A stretch of 64,000 nucleotides of DNA from Salvator merianae (lineage: Eukaryota > Chordata > Lepidosauria > Squamata > Teiidae). Numbering within the stretch: position 1 is the stretch's first letter; each line of letters starts with the position of its first letter. Under the pieces are notes generated by a model, which saw only the letters and a program-made list of their open reading frames with translations, did not search any database and was not told where the DNA came from. Below are positions 37,301 through 47,916 of the stretch, in pieces. The translations under genes and the position numbers were made by a program. The stretch spans positions 506,180 through 570,179 of the forward strand of contig QVOM02000091.1 in NCBI GenBank assembly GCA_003586115.2, in the 5' to 3' direction.

Positions 37301-40300
37301 CTGGTATTTCAATTCAAACCATGTGCTCTTTTCTTTTGCTTCCTGTTTCTTTCATTTTCCTTCACACATTGCAAGAAGCTGTCCCTGCTCTTAAGAGTGC
37401 TCAGTGTGCTCAATCCACATGTTAATTCTCTTAGCAAGAAACTTACCCTTATGGAAGTATCAAAAGTTCTTCATAGGCATACTAAAAACTTTGTAGAAAA
37501 GTTTTTTAAAAGGAAGGAATGATACAAGAAAACCATACATATAAACAATTCCATTAACTCCCGTCTCTATCTCTCTACCATCATTGTTATTTTAGAATTT
37601 AAGAATAAAATGTATTTACATCTTTAAAAAATTAAGCTGCTTTTACAAAGAATATTACAATAGAATAACATGTCACACATGTGTCATGCACACACACACA
37701 TATACAGGCTAGATATTCATAATGCACTCCAAAAAACTGCTTAAATAGCTGGAAAGCAATTTACGTGTTAAAAAAGAAAGACAGTAAGCACCTACAATAT
37801 GTTCAAGAAGCCCTACCGTCACCAGGCAAACTGAAGGTGATGTTCATCTTCTCAGCAACGCAACACTTAATTCTCTTTTTCTCGGTCTCCTTTCCTTTCT
37901 TCAAGCAGATGAGGAGTTGGGATGACTTTGGTCCTCTGAAGAGGACATATGCTCCTTCCTTCTCTTCATTCTGGACCTGTGTATCACTGTCCCACCAGCT
38001 TACCACATTCCTATCCAGCTGCTCCTTGCTGGGGAAAGAACAGCTCAAGACAAAACATGCCGTGTCAGCCCGATCGCTTTCTAATTTTCTCTTAGTACCT
38101 GGAAAAGAGAGGAGCAACTTGGGCTGTTTTCACACTTATTACAGTGTAACGTTCTAATTAGCAGGGTTTGGGCCGGCCAGGATCAAGTGCGGTGATGAGT
38201 ATTCGCACCTGTCAGCAATGGAATAGTTTGCAAGCGGACCACCAGGGGGAGCCGTGTGAATGGGAATGCACTAGTTAGATAGCTGTGTTCGAACCCAGAG
38301 GAGCTGTGTTCAGACTTGTGTCCGAAACGGCTGCCAGGGTCTGCACCCCAAAGTCCAAACCTGGGTCCGAACTGTCTGACAGCACCTGCATGGCCACACA
38401 GTCCCCACCCCATCACCATTCCACACCAGGAAGTGGTGCAAACGCACCTTTCCTGATCTGCACCAGATCACACAAGTCAGCTTCCAGACTACAATTTGCT
38501 TGACCACAGCTGGTAGGCTTCAGGTGAGCATCAGGTGGGCTTCGGTAGGTTTCAAGTCAGCTGGGGCTGTTCGCAGGTGCGAACGCTCTTTACTAGTGAG
38601 TATCCTGGAACATTCCATTTTCTAAGCGCGAACCCCTACGACGCGTCAATTCAACAGAATCTGGGGGAAGTTCTCATCATAGACTACAGCTCCCAGAATT
38701 CTTAGCTATCGTTGTAGCCTTGTTGGGATCTTGCCTAAGATTAAATCACAGGCATCTTCTCAATGACTAGTCTGTCATCCAGATTAGATTACTGGGCTAC
38801 TCTGCTTTGCATAAAAATATATTTCCTTTTGTCTGTCCTGTTTTGTCCAGGATTTAGTTTTATTGGGTAACTTGTAGTTCATCTTCTTGGAGCACTGCTA
38901 CCTTTTCCTCCTATAGCCAAAACACACCTTACTCCCCAATTCATCTAGCACAAAGGAAAAATGGACCTGAAGCCCTCTGCTACACTGGGCTGTAGACAGA
39001 GGGTAAAGCAAGCGCCCTTCAAGCCTGGAATCACACCTTCAACTCAGATGAGAGGGGCCTTCACTGCAGTTACAAAAGGGCTTAAGTTACAGTCAAATCC
39101 TTCTGAAGCAAATTAGGTAGCAGCAACAAGCCTTTCAAACAGAAGATGTTTTCTAACCAGAGATCCATCTTCTGCCAGGCTATTAAGCAGAGGACTGGCC
39201 CCACGTTTGACCCCCTCACGTTTGATTGGCCTCATGTTTGACCCAGCTAGAGATTACATTTAATAGAACAAGCAGGTGCATGAATATTGTTGGGGGTCAA
39301 ACAAAAAACAACCCCCACCTGAACGTATGACTCTAATTTTGCACTACTTAACATCAGCTACAAGAAAGATTTCCAGACCAGCTCAAAGTACTGGGCTGCG
39401 TCCAGGCAGGAGTTAAAACTGTGATTATGTCATGACTACATTGGGATTGCTACACAGATCTGTGACAACCCCACAATATGGGGTGAACTCCTGCTATATC
39501 CTATTTCAGGAAAACCCAACTTTCAGTGAGGATTTCCCCAAAATAGCACTATAAGCTGCCTGCCTGGAAGCTTGGCTCGTGGGTTCCTTCCTGGAGCATG
39601 AGCATGTGCAGAGCTGAAACTGGCCACTATGCATGTACGGGGACCACCATGCACGCACTTTTGGGTATTTCGCGCTGTTGAAAAACCCAGAAGTAGCTGC
39701 CTGGCTATCTTTGGAGCAAGTGTGGAGACAGGTAAGTGCCTGCACTTGCCCCATCAGGAAGGGATGGAGAGATGGAAGCAAACTCTCGCATTTTCCTTTC
39801 ACCACCTGGAGGCAGACTCAGGCTGTTTCTGTAATCCCCCCAACTATCCTGGATCAGAGTGGGACACTTCAGTCTGGGAGAGGCAATGGGCCTGTTCTCA
39901 CTAATGACAGTATAACGGTCTAACTAGCATGGTTTGGGCCAGTCGGGTTTGGGTACGGAGAGGAGTCTTCACACCTGTCAGCGCTGGAACACTCCACAAG
40001 CCAACCAGCGAAGGATACAGTGCGAATGGGAGCGCACTAGTTCAGTAGCTGTGTTTGAATCCAGAGGGTCTGTGTTCGAACCCAGAGGGCCTGTATTCAA
40101 ACCTGTGTCTGAAAAGGGCCACCAGGGTCCGGACCCCAAGGTCCGAACTCAGGTCCAGGCTGGCAGACTGCACCTGCGTGGCTCCGCCAGCCCCGCCCTG
40201 CCACCATTTTGAACCCGGAAATGGTGTGAACGCACCTTCCCTGATCTTCATCTGATTGCGCAGGTCAGGCTGGAGACTATAAGGGCCTTTCTGCACTTTC

Positions 40301-43300
40301 TACCTTAGAATGGGATAATTATAGTCCAGCTGCTCCTGGTATAGCTGTGGAGTGCTTCACAGCTGTACCAGGAGCAGCTGGACTATAATAATCCCATTCT
40401 AAGGTAGAAAGTGCAGAAAGGCCCTAATTTAGTTGACCACAGCTGGTTGGATTCAGGTAAGCATCAGGTGGGCTTCGGTAGATTTTGGGTCAACTGGGGC
40501 TGTTCGCAAGTGCGGATCCTGCGTTCTAGCAAGTGTCCTGAAACGTACCATTTGCTAAGTGCGAACAGGCCCAATATTGCTCCTGGTGCATGTCCACATT
40601 GGGATAGCCTGTTCCATGCCAGCCTCTGTACTGGCTCCAAAGCTTGTACCAGCTTCAGAGCCACAGGAGGTGCCTCCAAATACTCTGAACCTGGTAAAAT
40701 TTCCTGGCCTTCAGAGTTCCTCGGGGGGGGGGGCATTTTGGCAGCATGCTTTGTGGTGTTGCCAAAATGGGTCACCCACAGTATACTGAACCACTGAGGT
40801 GTGCTCTCCTCATACCTTCATGGTCCAGTATACCACCCCCTAATACACTAGTAGATCAGATCACGATTCCATTCTGGGTGCACTAACCCAGTCAACACTC
40901 CGTCCTGTGTGGATGGAGTGTACTAAGAGGGAGCAGATTCTCCCTTAAACCAGACCAGCATCCGGAAGGGAGGTCCATAAACTATGCAAATAAATAAACA
41001 ACCTCCTGCCTGTTCCATACTCATTGTAAGTGCAGAAAAATGTATGGCCCTTCATAACTTTAGTAAGTACAAGCGACAGGGTTTTGCTGGTGGTGGAAAT
41101 TCTAAACGCTTGGAACTTCCTTCCCAACAATTGTGGAACCTTCAGAATGTCTTTTTCACACCTACCTATAAAAAGACACCAGAGATAGCTTATGCTGCCA
41201 AAGCTCCTTCCAATGGCTTCTGAGATACAGTAATTGTCTATGGACTTTATATCATGGTCTCGCTATTTAGCATTTTGTAGAAGGGGAGAGAGCTCTACAA
41301 AATGGCTTAAAATATATACCCAGTTCTCTGGGGCTTAAGACACAAATGCATTTGTATTCTGAAAAAGGAAATCCTTACAGCTTGGTGCTCACACTTAAAA
41401 ATGAAGGCAGGATCTGCATGGTGCAGACTAGGTGCCTGTGAAAAGCCCAGGGGACATGGCACTTGCATGCTGGTGCACCCCTTGTCATTATCCTCAGAGG
41501 TGACCTTTTTGCAGATCAGGATATCTCCTTTTGCAAAGCACTTGCTGCCCTAAAGCACTTTACTACTGTCTTGGGGATGGATGACAACAGCAAAGGCAGC
41601 TTACCTAGGCTGATGTCTGTCCGAACGGATTAATACCAGAAAGGCTGTATATAAATAAAAAACAGAAAATGGGAGAGGGCCTTTTCTGTGGTGGCTCCCA
41701 CACTGGCGTAGCAAGGGGGGGGCGCGGGTGGCGGTGCGCACTGGGTGGCGCCTTGTTGGGGGCGGCGGCCGCCTTTGACCTGGGCCCTCCTGCCCGCCCT
41801 GCGTCCGGTTTGCCTTTAGTTGGCTTACCGGTACGCTCGCTCACCGCGCTCGCCCCGCCCGCCGCTCGCTCGCCGCGCTCGCCCCGCCCGCCGCTCGCTC
41901 GCCGCGCTCGCCCCGCCCGCCGCTCGCTCGCCCAGCCCGCCGCTCGCTCACCGTGCGCGCGCGCGGCCATCTTCACGGCCATTAGGCAGCTGTAGGGCGG
42001 GGCGTCCTGCAGGGCGGGGCGGGGCGTCCTGCAGGGCGGGGCGGGGCGCCCTCCTCAGCTGCCGCCGTTTGGTCCGCCCCGGGCGGCGGATCATGTAGCT
42101 ACACCACTGGGCTCCCAGGCTCTGGAACAGCCTCCCTCTGGAGGTTCACCAAGTGCCTGTGTTATATGGGTTTTGATGCCTGGTTAAAACATACTGTTTC
42201 ACCCAGGTCTTTGATATTTAGCTTCCTCTGGGACACTGTCCTGCCAGGGAGAGAGGGAGGGTGGGTTATATTTTAAATATGTTTTAATACTTTATATATA
42301 TTTATTAGTCTGACCCAAACTAGTCCCCTTTGGTGAAGGGCAGCATATAAATTCTTAAATAAAATAATTTTTTAAATAAATAAAAAAGCAATGCACAGAA
42401 AATGGGCCACTTCTGGGACCATGTCTTGTGCATTGCTTAACGGGCCTGGGCAGAAACCTTCATGCCAAAGATCTCTGCACACCTGCCACTTCTGTACGGA
42501 GGCAGTCAAAGGAAAGCAACAAAGGGAATAGAAGAAGAGTTTGTTTGTTTGTTTGCATTTTTATCATGCCCTGTACCCAAAAGATTCAGAGTGGATAACA
42601 GTAATAGAAAACAAAATATAAAATGAACATATTAAAATAATAAGATACTAAAATAATAACTGATTGTGGGGAGGGGAAGATGTTTCCTTATTACAATCAA
42701 AGGCCAGGGTACATAAGTGTGTTTTTAAAATTTTTCTGAATGTATTAACTGAAAGTGCCTGGTGCACCTCAGGGAAGAGACTATTTCACAGTCTTGGGGC
42801 CACCATTAAGAAGGCCCTATCCCAGTTCCTCACCCCCTCAACTACTGAAGGAGACCATACAACCAGGAGGGCAAAAACGCAAAAATGTTCAGTCAATTGG
42901 CCAAACAAAAGTGTGTGTGGGGGGGTGTTTGTTTTATTTTCCTTTTTGCTAGCAGTGATATTGGGCCTTTGTTTTCAGTGGACTATCTAACTCCTGGCCT
43001 GAGCCCAGAACTCCTTTACATACTATTTCACTCACCTGTGACCACCACGAGGTCATAATAGTGTGCGTCACACCAGTACCGGCCAGAATCTTCACCTGTC
43101 ACGTTGCTAAACTGGAGGGAGTAATTCTGGAGCATATTAAGCCGGGATCCAGCAGGTGGGAAGCGAGTGATGTGGCCATTCACCAGCTTTTCAAACAAAA
43201 GCACGGTGTTATCTTTCTGTGCAAAGAGCCAGGATACCTTCCTAAGTTCTTTGGAGCAGGTTGAACATGGACACGGCAGCTCTGGATAAGTTCCTTTCTC

Positions 43301-46300
43301 TGCATATATAGCTTTGGGAGAGAAAACCATTCATTAAGCCACAAAAGATTAGAAAAGAGAAACTGACAGAGGATGGTAATGCACTAATAATGAGCTATGG
43401 CTGAGTTCACACGTAGCAAAAATCCATCCCAAAACCATCTCAGAGATGGTAGCTTGTGGTCCTCGTGTTCACATCCCTGATTTGTTTTCCCTGTGTGTGA
43501 ATGCAGCCTCTGTTACTCTTAACGTGATAGAAGAAAACCATTCCAAATACCGAATTAGTGACCAAGGCAAAAGCAGCTGCTTTATTCTTATACACAAGAG
43601 GCAAGCATTCAACAAAAAAATAGTTGAACAATGCACGTGACTCTTTTAAGCATGCTGATATAGGACAGGAAATTGTGTGTAGATAAAGAGATTCCATATA
43701 TGGTTAACCAATTACATTAAAAAGATGCAAAGGTGTAACATGACTTAAGATCAGTTAAATTCTTCATTTTGTGCAGTACAAGGCTTCTCCGCTTAACAGT
43801 CCAAGGCCAAATTCCTAACTTTGCCTCGTCTTTATCTGCCCACTTATCAGCTCTGTTTTCACACCTGAATTTGGCTTAAATGCGCTTACTCCAACCGTAT
43901 GGATATAAATGTCACATTCCCCATAATCCCCTGTTTCACAGTTCTCCATTTTAACTTCACAACTTTGACATTAAGCACATATAAACTCAGCTTATCCTCT
44001 TACAGGCTATCTTGACTCTCTATTCAGACACTGCTCAGTTTCAACTCAAACCAATTGTTCAGAAAAACTAAGGCCAACTTGAGACATTGACCAAATATAG
44101 CACTTATAGGCGATATTCTGAAATAATCACCTGTTGAATAGACAGTGCGGAATTGGCACTGTCTGCGCACAATATAGTGACACATGCATCCAAGAATGTC
44201 AATGGCCTGAAATATCTGTCAGTACGTGATTGCTACCACCACACATGTGTGGCCATCTTCTTCAGTCCCCACACATGCACTGGGACCAAAGCAAAGATGG
44301 TTGCTCAATCCGCAAGGTAAGTAATAGGCTATTTCGGGAAAACCCACAACCATAGTGTGATTTAGCAGGGATATAGCAGGTCTATGGTAGGCAGATGTAA
44401 GTTTACTATATATACCCTGTCTGAAGGGGGCCTAAGTTTCAATGAAATTTATTTCTTCCAAAGCAAGTAAATAACTCCAATAGAGATGCAAACTAAAGCA
44501 GGTTTAATATTGCCAAATAAAGAACTCACAGTTGATTGGTTAAGTAGAAGCTGTACTGGCTACACACAAAGTTTTCCATGTGGATCAGAAGAACCCAGAT
44601 GGCAGTAGATGACAGCAATTAGAATGAAAGGAAGCAGATTATATGAGGCTGCAGCCACACATTATAAATAAAAGTGGCTCAAAAGCAGTTTAGAGGTGGC
44701 AGCATCCGCACGCTAGTGCCTTAATCCACATTCAAGGCCAAAAAATGCACTTCCAAAATGTATTCTTTGTCTTTTAATGCGGATTAGTGGTGGGATGTGA
44801 ACACTACTGTCTACATGCTACCATGTCTAAGCCACATTTTCAGTGTTCATGGTGGTGCCTGAGAGGACATGCTGGGAATGGTCCAGACAGGGCCTAAAAT
44901 GCGGAATAATCTGAAAAAGGGGCAGAATCTCGCATTATTGATATTCAGGATAAACCAACTCTCACCACATGTTTTCCCCAAATACCGAGAGGATTTATCT
45001 TGTCTGGATACTTACTTCTGTAGTCTTCAGCCTGGAAATGGCCATCGCGCATGTGCAGAGCTGAAACCAGGCCAAAAATGGCCATTGCACGCACACGGGG
45101 GGCTGTGATTGTGCATTCTGGGTATTTTGCACCATTGAAATACCCAGATGTACACAGTGCATAACTGTGTGAGTAAGCATCTAGACAATGTAAGTGCCCA
45201 CGCTTGCCATGTGAGGCTGGCAGGAATGGTGAGAAGCAATAATGGCTCTCACGTTTTCCTCTCACTGTCTAGAGGCAGCCTGGGTTCAAAAATAAGCCAC
45301 TTTGTTCTGATATAGAATAAAATTTTATTTGGTACTCCAGAATCCATAGCACAGAGTACTTTGCATTGCTGAGAATGGCTCTTAGTACAAGGCAGTTGAT
45401 GGGAACAAAGTGGAGGCTCTTATCTCACTCACTTCAACTTAGGGTTAGCAGAGACAGTTTCCCATGTATTAACTGACCTTGTGAAGTTTCACACCACCGT
45501 CTTCTCCTGCTTCCACATTCCAGTCAAGCTGGCAGTTTTCTCTCTCTACCTAGCTATGAGCCTCTGATCTACCAAATGTATGCACGGTTTACAATACACA
45601 TGGTGCCTAAGGCTACCTCCAGACATCTCTTTTTTATTTCACAATGTATCGATCTACCGGTATAAAGCACATACAGGAATTATCACACATTATAGACATT
45701 ATATTGATACTCCGCATTTTAGCAGCAGCGGAGTGACATTAGAGCTGCGAGATTTTCTTTCCATGTGACCTAACCCTCCCATCCCACCGAACAGGTAACC
45801 AATAGTATCACGTGAAGTATTTCCAGGTAGTGACACCTCACATCAAACTCTCACTGTACTTCTCACACCGTAATCCAGACAGAGCTGCATTTATAGAATA
45901 ATAGGGTATTGCGTTAAGATAGTTGATTTTACCAGAACAATAACCTGGTAAATCAATCAAGTCAATATTCTGGGTCTATATCAAGAGCACTGTGATCATG
46001 TCTGAGAAATCAGTTGCAACTATGAAATAATTATGAGGGTTTGACCCTGTCAGGATGCTGCCTAAACTATTCTATATATTCAACACACAATGCTACCATA
46101 TCAAGCTTCTGTTAGCCTACCAAATATCATGGCAGGCATATTATGATCCAGACAGGACCTTGATTCTGACTATGTCTAGACGTCTTTCTGTTGTTTCCAA
46201 GACAGGGAGTTTAAATGTCTCCTGACCCCAAACTGATATCAAGCCCCAGCTGCTGCCCTGAGGCAGTGGACAAAGGCAATGCTCATATTGGGATTTTCTA

Positions 46301-47468
46301 CTGTGATGGCACACGATGCACTGATTCAGCATGCACAAGTTCTTTAGTGGCTGCAGGTCAAATGGTTCTCCCTATATGTGTATGGCACAGCCAGCTGGAA
46401 AATCCGCCTCCACCTGGAGGTGTTGGCAACTGCTGAGTTGACTGGGACGGTAATCATATAAATTGTCTCCCAAGAATAGTCAGGACACACCTGAGCTACA
46501 CCGCACTCCAGCTGGCTCCCACCTACCTTGTGTACACACAGACTCTGATTCTAATTTGCTTAGGCTTAATTGATTGTTGCTTACTGTAATGATCCCACAG
46601 GATCATAGTCTGAGCTAAAAAGGGGTTAACTCCCAGCAGGCAAGAGTAAACTCCCAGCTTCCAATCCACCAGGGTATCAGGCAAAGGATCCTGGGTAAGA
46701 CCCCAGATTGGCTCAAGCTCCCAGGTGACTTTGGTTAGCCAATAGAAAGGTGGGCTCAGTCAGGGGGTTTGAAGAAGAAAGAAGAGGAGGAGAGAGTTGA
46801 GACTTAGCCATGTGAAAATTTGATGCATCTCCATTTCAAGCAAAATTTTAGGAATCCACAGGGCACATTCCCATTTAAACACCTTTTGCCTTTTTATATG
46901 GAATTCTGTTCATTTGAATTTACACATTTCAATCCAATTCAAATTCATAAAAGAGAGGCAAGCATGTTTCTATTACTTCAAACCCAACTTCCAAGGAATG
47001 CAGCTGACAAAGAATAGTCCCTCATAACATAACATTCTTTGTACAGCTGACAATGACAATATTTTTATAGTTTTCAAAGAGCTGAACTAGATTGCAAAGG
47101 GCTAGACTAGATGATCTTTATAGTACCCTTTCACCTCCACTATTCAATTATTCTATGATCCTATGGATTATCAGAAAAATAATCAGGGAAGTCTATATTA
47201 ATGGAACAGATAACAATGAAATCCGAAGTTCAAAGACACTTCTGATTACCTCTGCTATCCTTCACCATATCCACAAGGCATGGAACTGTTTTTAAAATAG
47301 GCAGAATCCCTCAGCCTTGCCCCCACTGGGTTCCCATCAACCCTCAGCAAAGATAATTAATATAGAAATGGCCTAAATCTTACTTTCTGCATCACCACGT
47401 TGCAACAAGAAGGAAATGGCAGCCAGAATTCCAAGGGCAGCAATGTAAGGGTGAAGTTTGCCAGCCAT
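31247..47468 (-). CDS. LY6G6F: LY6G6F-like immunoglobulin-superfamily receptor, spliced, 6 coding exons
   Basis: Coding exons on the minus strand are 47468-47384, 43311-43036, 38098-37817, 36670-36529, 35555-35518 and 31311-31247. Phases (1,1,1,2,1) are compatible throughout and give 888 nt, 295 aa, close to human LY6G6F (297 aa). Layout: signal peptide 1-28; V-type Ig domain about 29-120 with Cys42-Cys109, Trp56 and the DSGRYWC signature; a second Ig-like domain about 121-214 (VLSCSF..SWW.., RIKCC); membrane helix about 234-257 (PWILLAV...VVLW) followed by RRRCR; short tail with QVYENI around Tyr285. N-glycosylation sequons are NYS, NVT and NIT. The PWIL...LW-R-R transmembrane block, AIY/TIY..G.xxELPCP and QVYENI are shared with mammalian LY6G6F. 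In human the tail tyrosine, when phosphorylated, recruits Grb2-type adaptors; YEN here fits pYxN. The gene is a plasma-membrane receptor expressed in mammalian platelets; reptile expression is unknown. Head-to-head neighbour is ABHD16A. Confidence 0.9.
31312..31845. other. LY6G6F intron 5, proximal part
   Basis: No exon. 31737-31775 resembles 32600-32635 (aaagccagca...ttggcagag.ttgccc), suggesting two copies of an unnamed repeat. Confidence 0.3.
31847..32117. mobile_element. MITE family A, truncated copy
   Basis: Shares the tttcacactttccatcttag start and internal ggctggaacatccc, gccactgccatggtgacc blocks. It breaks off where the next copy begins. Confidence 0.55.
32118..32571. mobile_element. 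MITE family A copy
   Basis: Begins ggggtctttctgcactttcc and ends near gtgaaaaatgcaaagaggc. Internal blocks ggctggaacatcctggcaat and gtgaacgctg-like segments match 60135-60555. Confidence 0.6.
32572..33450. other. Intronic sequence without recognised features
   Basis: A short atgtc tandem repeat lies near 33190-33212. No exon recognised. Confidence 0.25.
33500..33875 (+). mobile_element. L2-like LINE 3' end
   Basis: Encodes [13 protein letters not shown], then a 3' UTR with cctgggacctttgggtgaag and an AAATAAA tail. Confidence 0.6.
34374..34543. mobile_element. Short PIF/Harbinger-like MITE, degenerate left end
   Basis: Right end cagtgcaaaaagggcc; the left end is decayed. TAA occurs on both sides (34371-34373, 34544-34546). 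Internal tatcccgaaatagggacctg / ggcccctgtcccaggatata match the copy at 30707. Confidence 0.55.
34869..35464. mobile_element. MITE family D copy carrying a minisatellite
   Basis: Left end aagctgcattcccaggtaat; right end ctgtgatcacagccta. Compared with the 24480 copy, the middle is expanded by tandem repeats. Confidence 0.5.
34976..35385 (+). repeat. Minisatellite with a 148-bp higher-order period
   Basis: About 14 units of roughly 30 bp built on gactagaatgttcatgag with G-rich variants. The variant catgagtgggggtcagacta recurs exactly 148 bp apart (about 35076 and 35224), together with its neighbouring variants, so a block of five units was duplicated. Confidence 0.85.
35518..35555 (-). CDS. 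LY6G6F: LY6G6F coding exon 5 (38-nt microexon, cytoplasmic)
   Basis: Acceptor ttttccccctttcag and donor G|gtaagg enclose 38 nt. Entering in phase 2 and leaving in phase 1, it adds [13 protein letters not shown] and keeps the frame into the terminal exon. Sequence similarity to mammals is weak here; the call rests on splice sites and phase. Confidence 0.72.
35820..35935 (+). mobile_element. LINE tail
   Basis: aggattatattttaatggga and agcagtgtataaatatttta followed by A/T-rich tail; the same tail occurs at 23125. Confidence 0.4.
36249..36340. repeat. 92-bp near-perfect palindrome
   Basis: The left arm (36249-36294) and right arm (36295-36340) are reverse complements with one mismatch seen; ttattccactatatttgg pairs with ccaaatatagtggaataa. 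It sits 189 bp past exon 4 of LY6G6F, inside a MITE with ggctgcatctagacgcc at its edge. Confidence 0.9.
36529..36670 (-). CDS. LY6G6F: LY6G6F coding exon 4 (stalk and transmembrane helix)
   Basis: 142 nt between acceptor gtgcacag and donor gtaagttg, entering in phase 1 and leaving in phase 2. It encodes [18 protein letters not shown], then a hydrophobic helix starting IPWILL and ending VVLWRRRC. Confidence 0.88.
36890..37005 (+). mobile_element. LINE reverse-transcriptase C-terminal fragment
   Basis: The plus strand reads [20 protein letters not shown], the familiar LHWLPV-R...FK...YKAL motif of L2-like elements. It is in LY6G6F intron 3. Confidence 0.55.
37006..37816. other. LY6G6F intron 3 remainder
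   Basis: A/T-rich, with a short (CA)n at about 37689-37701. No exon recognised. Confidence 0.3.
37817..38098 (-). CDS. LY6G6F: LY6G6F coding exon 3 (second Ig-like domain)
   Basis: 282 nt between acceptor tctcttttccag and donor gtaggg, phase 1 to phase 1. It encodes GTKRKLES to [22 protein letters not shown] and LLICL...RIKCC line up with the second ectodomain half of mammalian LY6G6F. Confidence 0.88.
38124..38634. mobile_element. MITE family A-related copy (subfamily A')
   Basis: Begins gggctgttttcacacttat and ends near ttctaagcgcgaaccc. Internal gttcgaacccagaggagctg and ttgaccacagctggtaggct match the copy at 39888. Confidence 0.6.
38640..39390. other. LY6G6F intron 2 sequence, unrecognised
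   Basis: No exon or named repeat. A short cccctcacgtttgattggc / ctcatgtttgaccca near-duplication occurs at about 39210-39245. Confidence 0.25.
39393..39816. mobile_element. MITE family C copy
   Basis: Ends gggctgcgtccaggcagg and cacctggaggcagact. Internal ttgggattgctacacagatc is the family C palindrome. Confidence 0.55.
39888..40572. mobile_element. MITE subfamily A' with AAT duplication, host to a nested MITE
   Basis: Ends GGGCCTGTTCTCAC and GTGCGAACAGGCCC; AAT at 39885-39887 and 40573-40575. It is interrupted at 40283-40424 by a palindromic MITE. Confidence 0.75.
40283..40424. mobile_element. 142-bp palindromic MITE with TAA duplication
   Basis: The two 71-bp halves are reverse complements with about three mismatches (gggcctttctgcactttc ... 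gaaagtgcagaaaggccc). TAA is duplicated at 40280-40282 and 40425-40427. The other A' copy (38124) shows the empty site, ctacaatttg. Confidence 0.88.
40576..41640. other. LY6G6F intron 2 sequence, mostly unrecognised
   Basis: A G-run lies at about 40722-40732. 41060-41190 has weak resemblance to an L2-like LINE end. No exon. Confidence 0.25.
41701..42109. mobile_element. GC-rich non-autonomous hAT element with 8-bp TSD
   Basis: The target site ggctccca is duplicated (41693-41700 and 42110-42117). Ends CACTGGCGTAGC and GCTACACCACTG are inverted repeats of the hAT type. The interior is very CpG-rich. It interrupts an L2-like LINE, so its boundaries are unambiguous. Confidence 0.85.
41845..41950 (+). 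repeat. 29-bp GC-rich minisatellite inside the hAT element
   Basis: Three to four copies of a 29-bp unit (cgcgctcgccccgcccgccg...) start at 41845, 41874 and 41903. Confidence 0.8.
42540..42880 (-). mobile_element. LINE 3' end, antisense
   Basis: TTTG repeats, gcatttttatcatgccctgt, then a body shared with 12303-12640 and ending with cttggggccaccattaagaa. Confidence 0.55.
43036..43311 (-). CDS. LY6G6F: LY6G6F coding exon 2 (V-type Ig domain)
   Basis: 276 nt between acceptor ctcccaaag and donor gtgagt, phase 1 to phase 1. It encodes the first Ig domain from TIYAEKGT to DLVVVTG, with the [10 protein letters not shown]-strand motif. Confidence 0.92.
43403..43512. mobile_element. MITE family D fragment
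   Basis: gagttcacacgtagc ... gttcacatccctgattt ... tgtgtgtgaatgcagcct; the ends pair weakly. It is in LY6G6F intron 1. Confidence 0.35.
43513..44650. other. LY6G6F intron 1 sequence
   Basis: 44085-44430 contains pieces of MITE family C (ccctgtctgaaggggg, tatttcgggaaaaccc). The rest is unrecognised. Confidence 0.3.
44653..44862. mobile_element. MITE family D copy
   Basis: ggctgcagccacacattata, aaagcagtttagaggtggca and gcggattagtggtgggatgt are shared with the 25976 copy. Confidence 0.4.
44880..45286. mobile_element. MITE family C copy
   Basis: Left end ggtccagacagggccta; right end actgtctagaggcagcctgg. Internal tggccattgcacgcac blocks match the copies at 26964 and 39393. Confidence 0.55.
45290..47090. 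other. LY6G6F intron 1 sequence
   Basis: 45605-46190 may be a further family C element (gctacctccagacatctc to ctatgtctagacgtc), weakly supported. The rest is unrecognised. Confidence 0.3.
47093..47165 (+). mobile_element. CR1 3' tail
   Basis: gggctagactagatgatctt, then caattattctatgatcctatg, the CR1 end with its octamer-like repeat. Confidence 0.6.
47384..47468 (-). CDS. LY6G6F: LY6G6F coding exon 1 (signal peptide)
   Basis: 85 nt starting aaaATGG (A at -3, G at +4) and ending GATGCAGAAA|gtaag, phase 1. It encodes [19 protein letters not shown] and the start of the cleavage region. Confidence 0.82.
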
Positions 47469-47916
47469 TTTGAAAGGGAAAATCCTCTGCCTAGTCAGCA
47501 CAGAAAATACAGCTCTCTAGCTCATCTGGGCTCTTGGGCATTCTTACAAATGTTATGCTTCTTAAACTGGACTGAATTTATTTCAGTCTTTAAGAAATTG
47601 ACTAATACTGAGGTGTCAAAGGGAAATGAAAAAACACAGCCGCCTAGCTATATCAGCTTCCGGCATAGCCTGAGGGTGATGGACAGGATGTCATATCAAA
47701 AGTGCAGGAAAAGGAATTCTGACAAGCAGGAGAAGTAACCAGGAAGGAGACTGATGTATCTGCAGAAAATGCCCCACCCACCACCAAAATATTTCTTTTT
47801 CTATGTCACTGCTTTCCCTTTGCTAAGAAGCTACATCTTGGCTTCTCCATACGCTGATGCTTTTAATGCCCCATTATCACTTGACCATTCCCCCTTTCTT
47901 TTTTTGGCTGTTTTTA
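47469..47916. other. LY6G6F 5' flank
   Basis: Presumed 5' UTR and promoter on the minus strand. There is no TATA box at a usual distance. ETS-like GGAA cores (gccggaagct on the minus strand near 47660; ccttcctgg near 47740) are present, but such short motifs are weak evidence. Confidence 0.3.

Larger units (their letters stand above)
41660..42375 (+). mobile_element. L2-like LINE 3' end split by a hAT element
   Basis: ccttttctgtggtggctccca (quoted in part) at 41680-41700 continues after the insertion with ggctctggaacagcctccct at 42118. The tail is AAATAAAATAA near 42355. Confidence 0.7.

Noticed and set aside
41700..42110. Apparent CpG-island promoter
   Set aside because: The 8-bp target duplication and inverted ends show a hAT transposon; no gene start is nearby.
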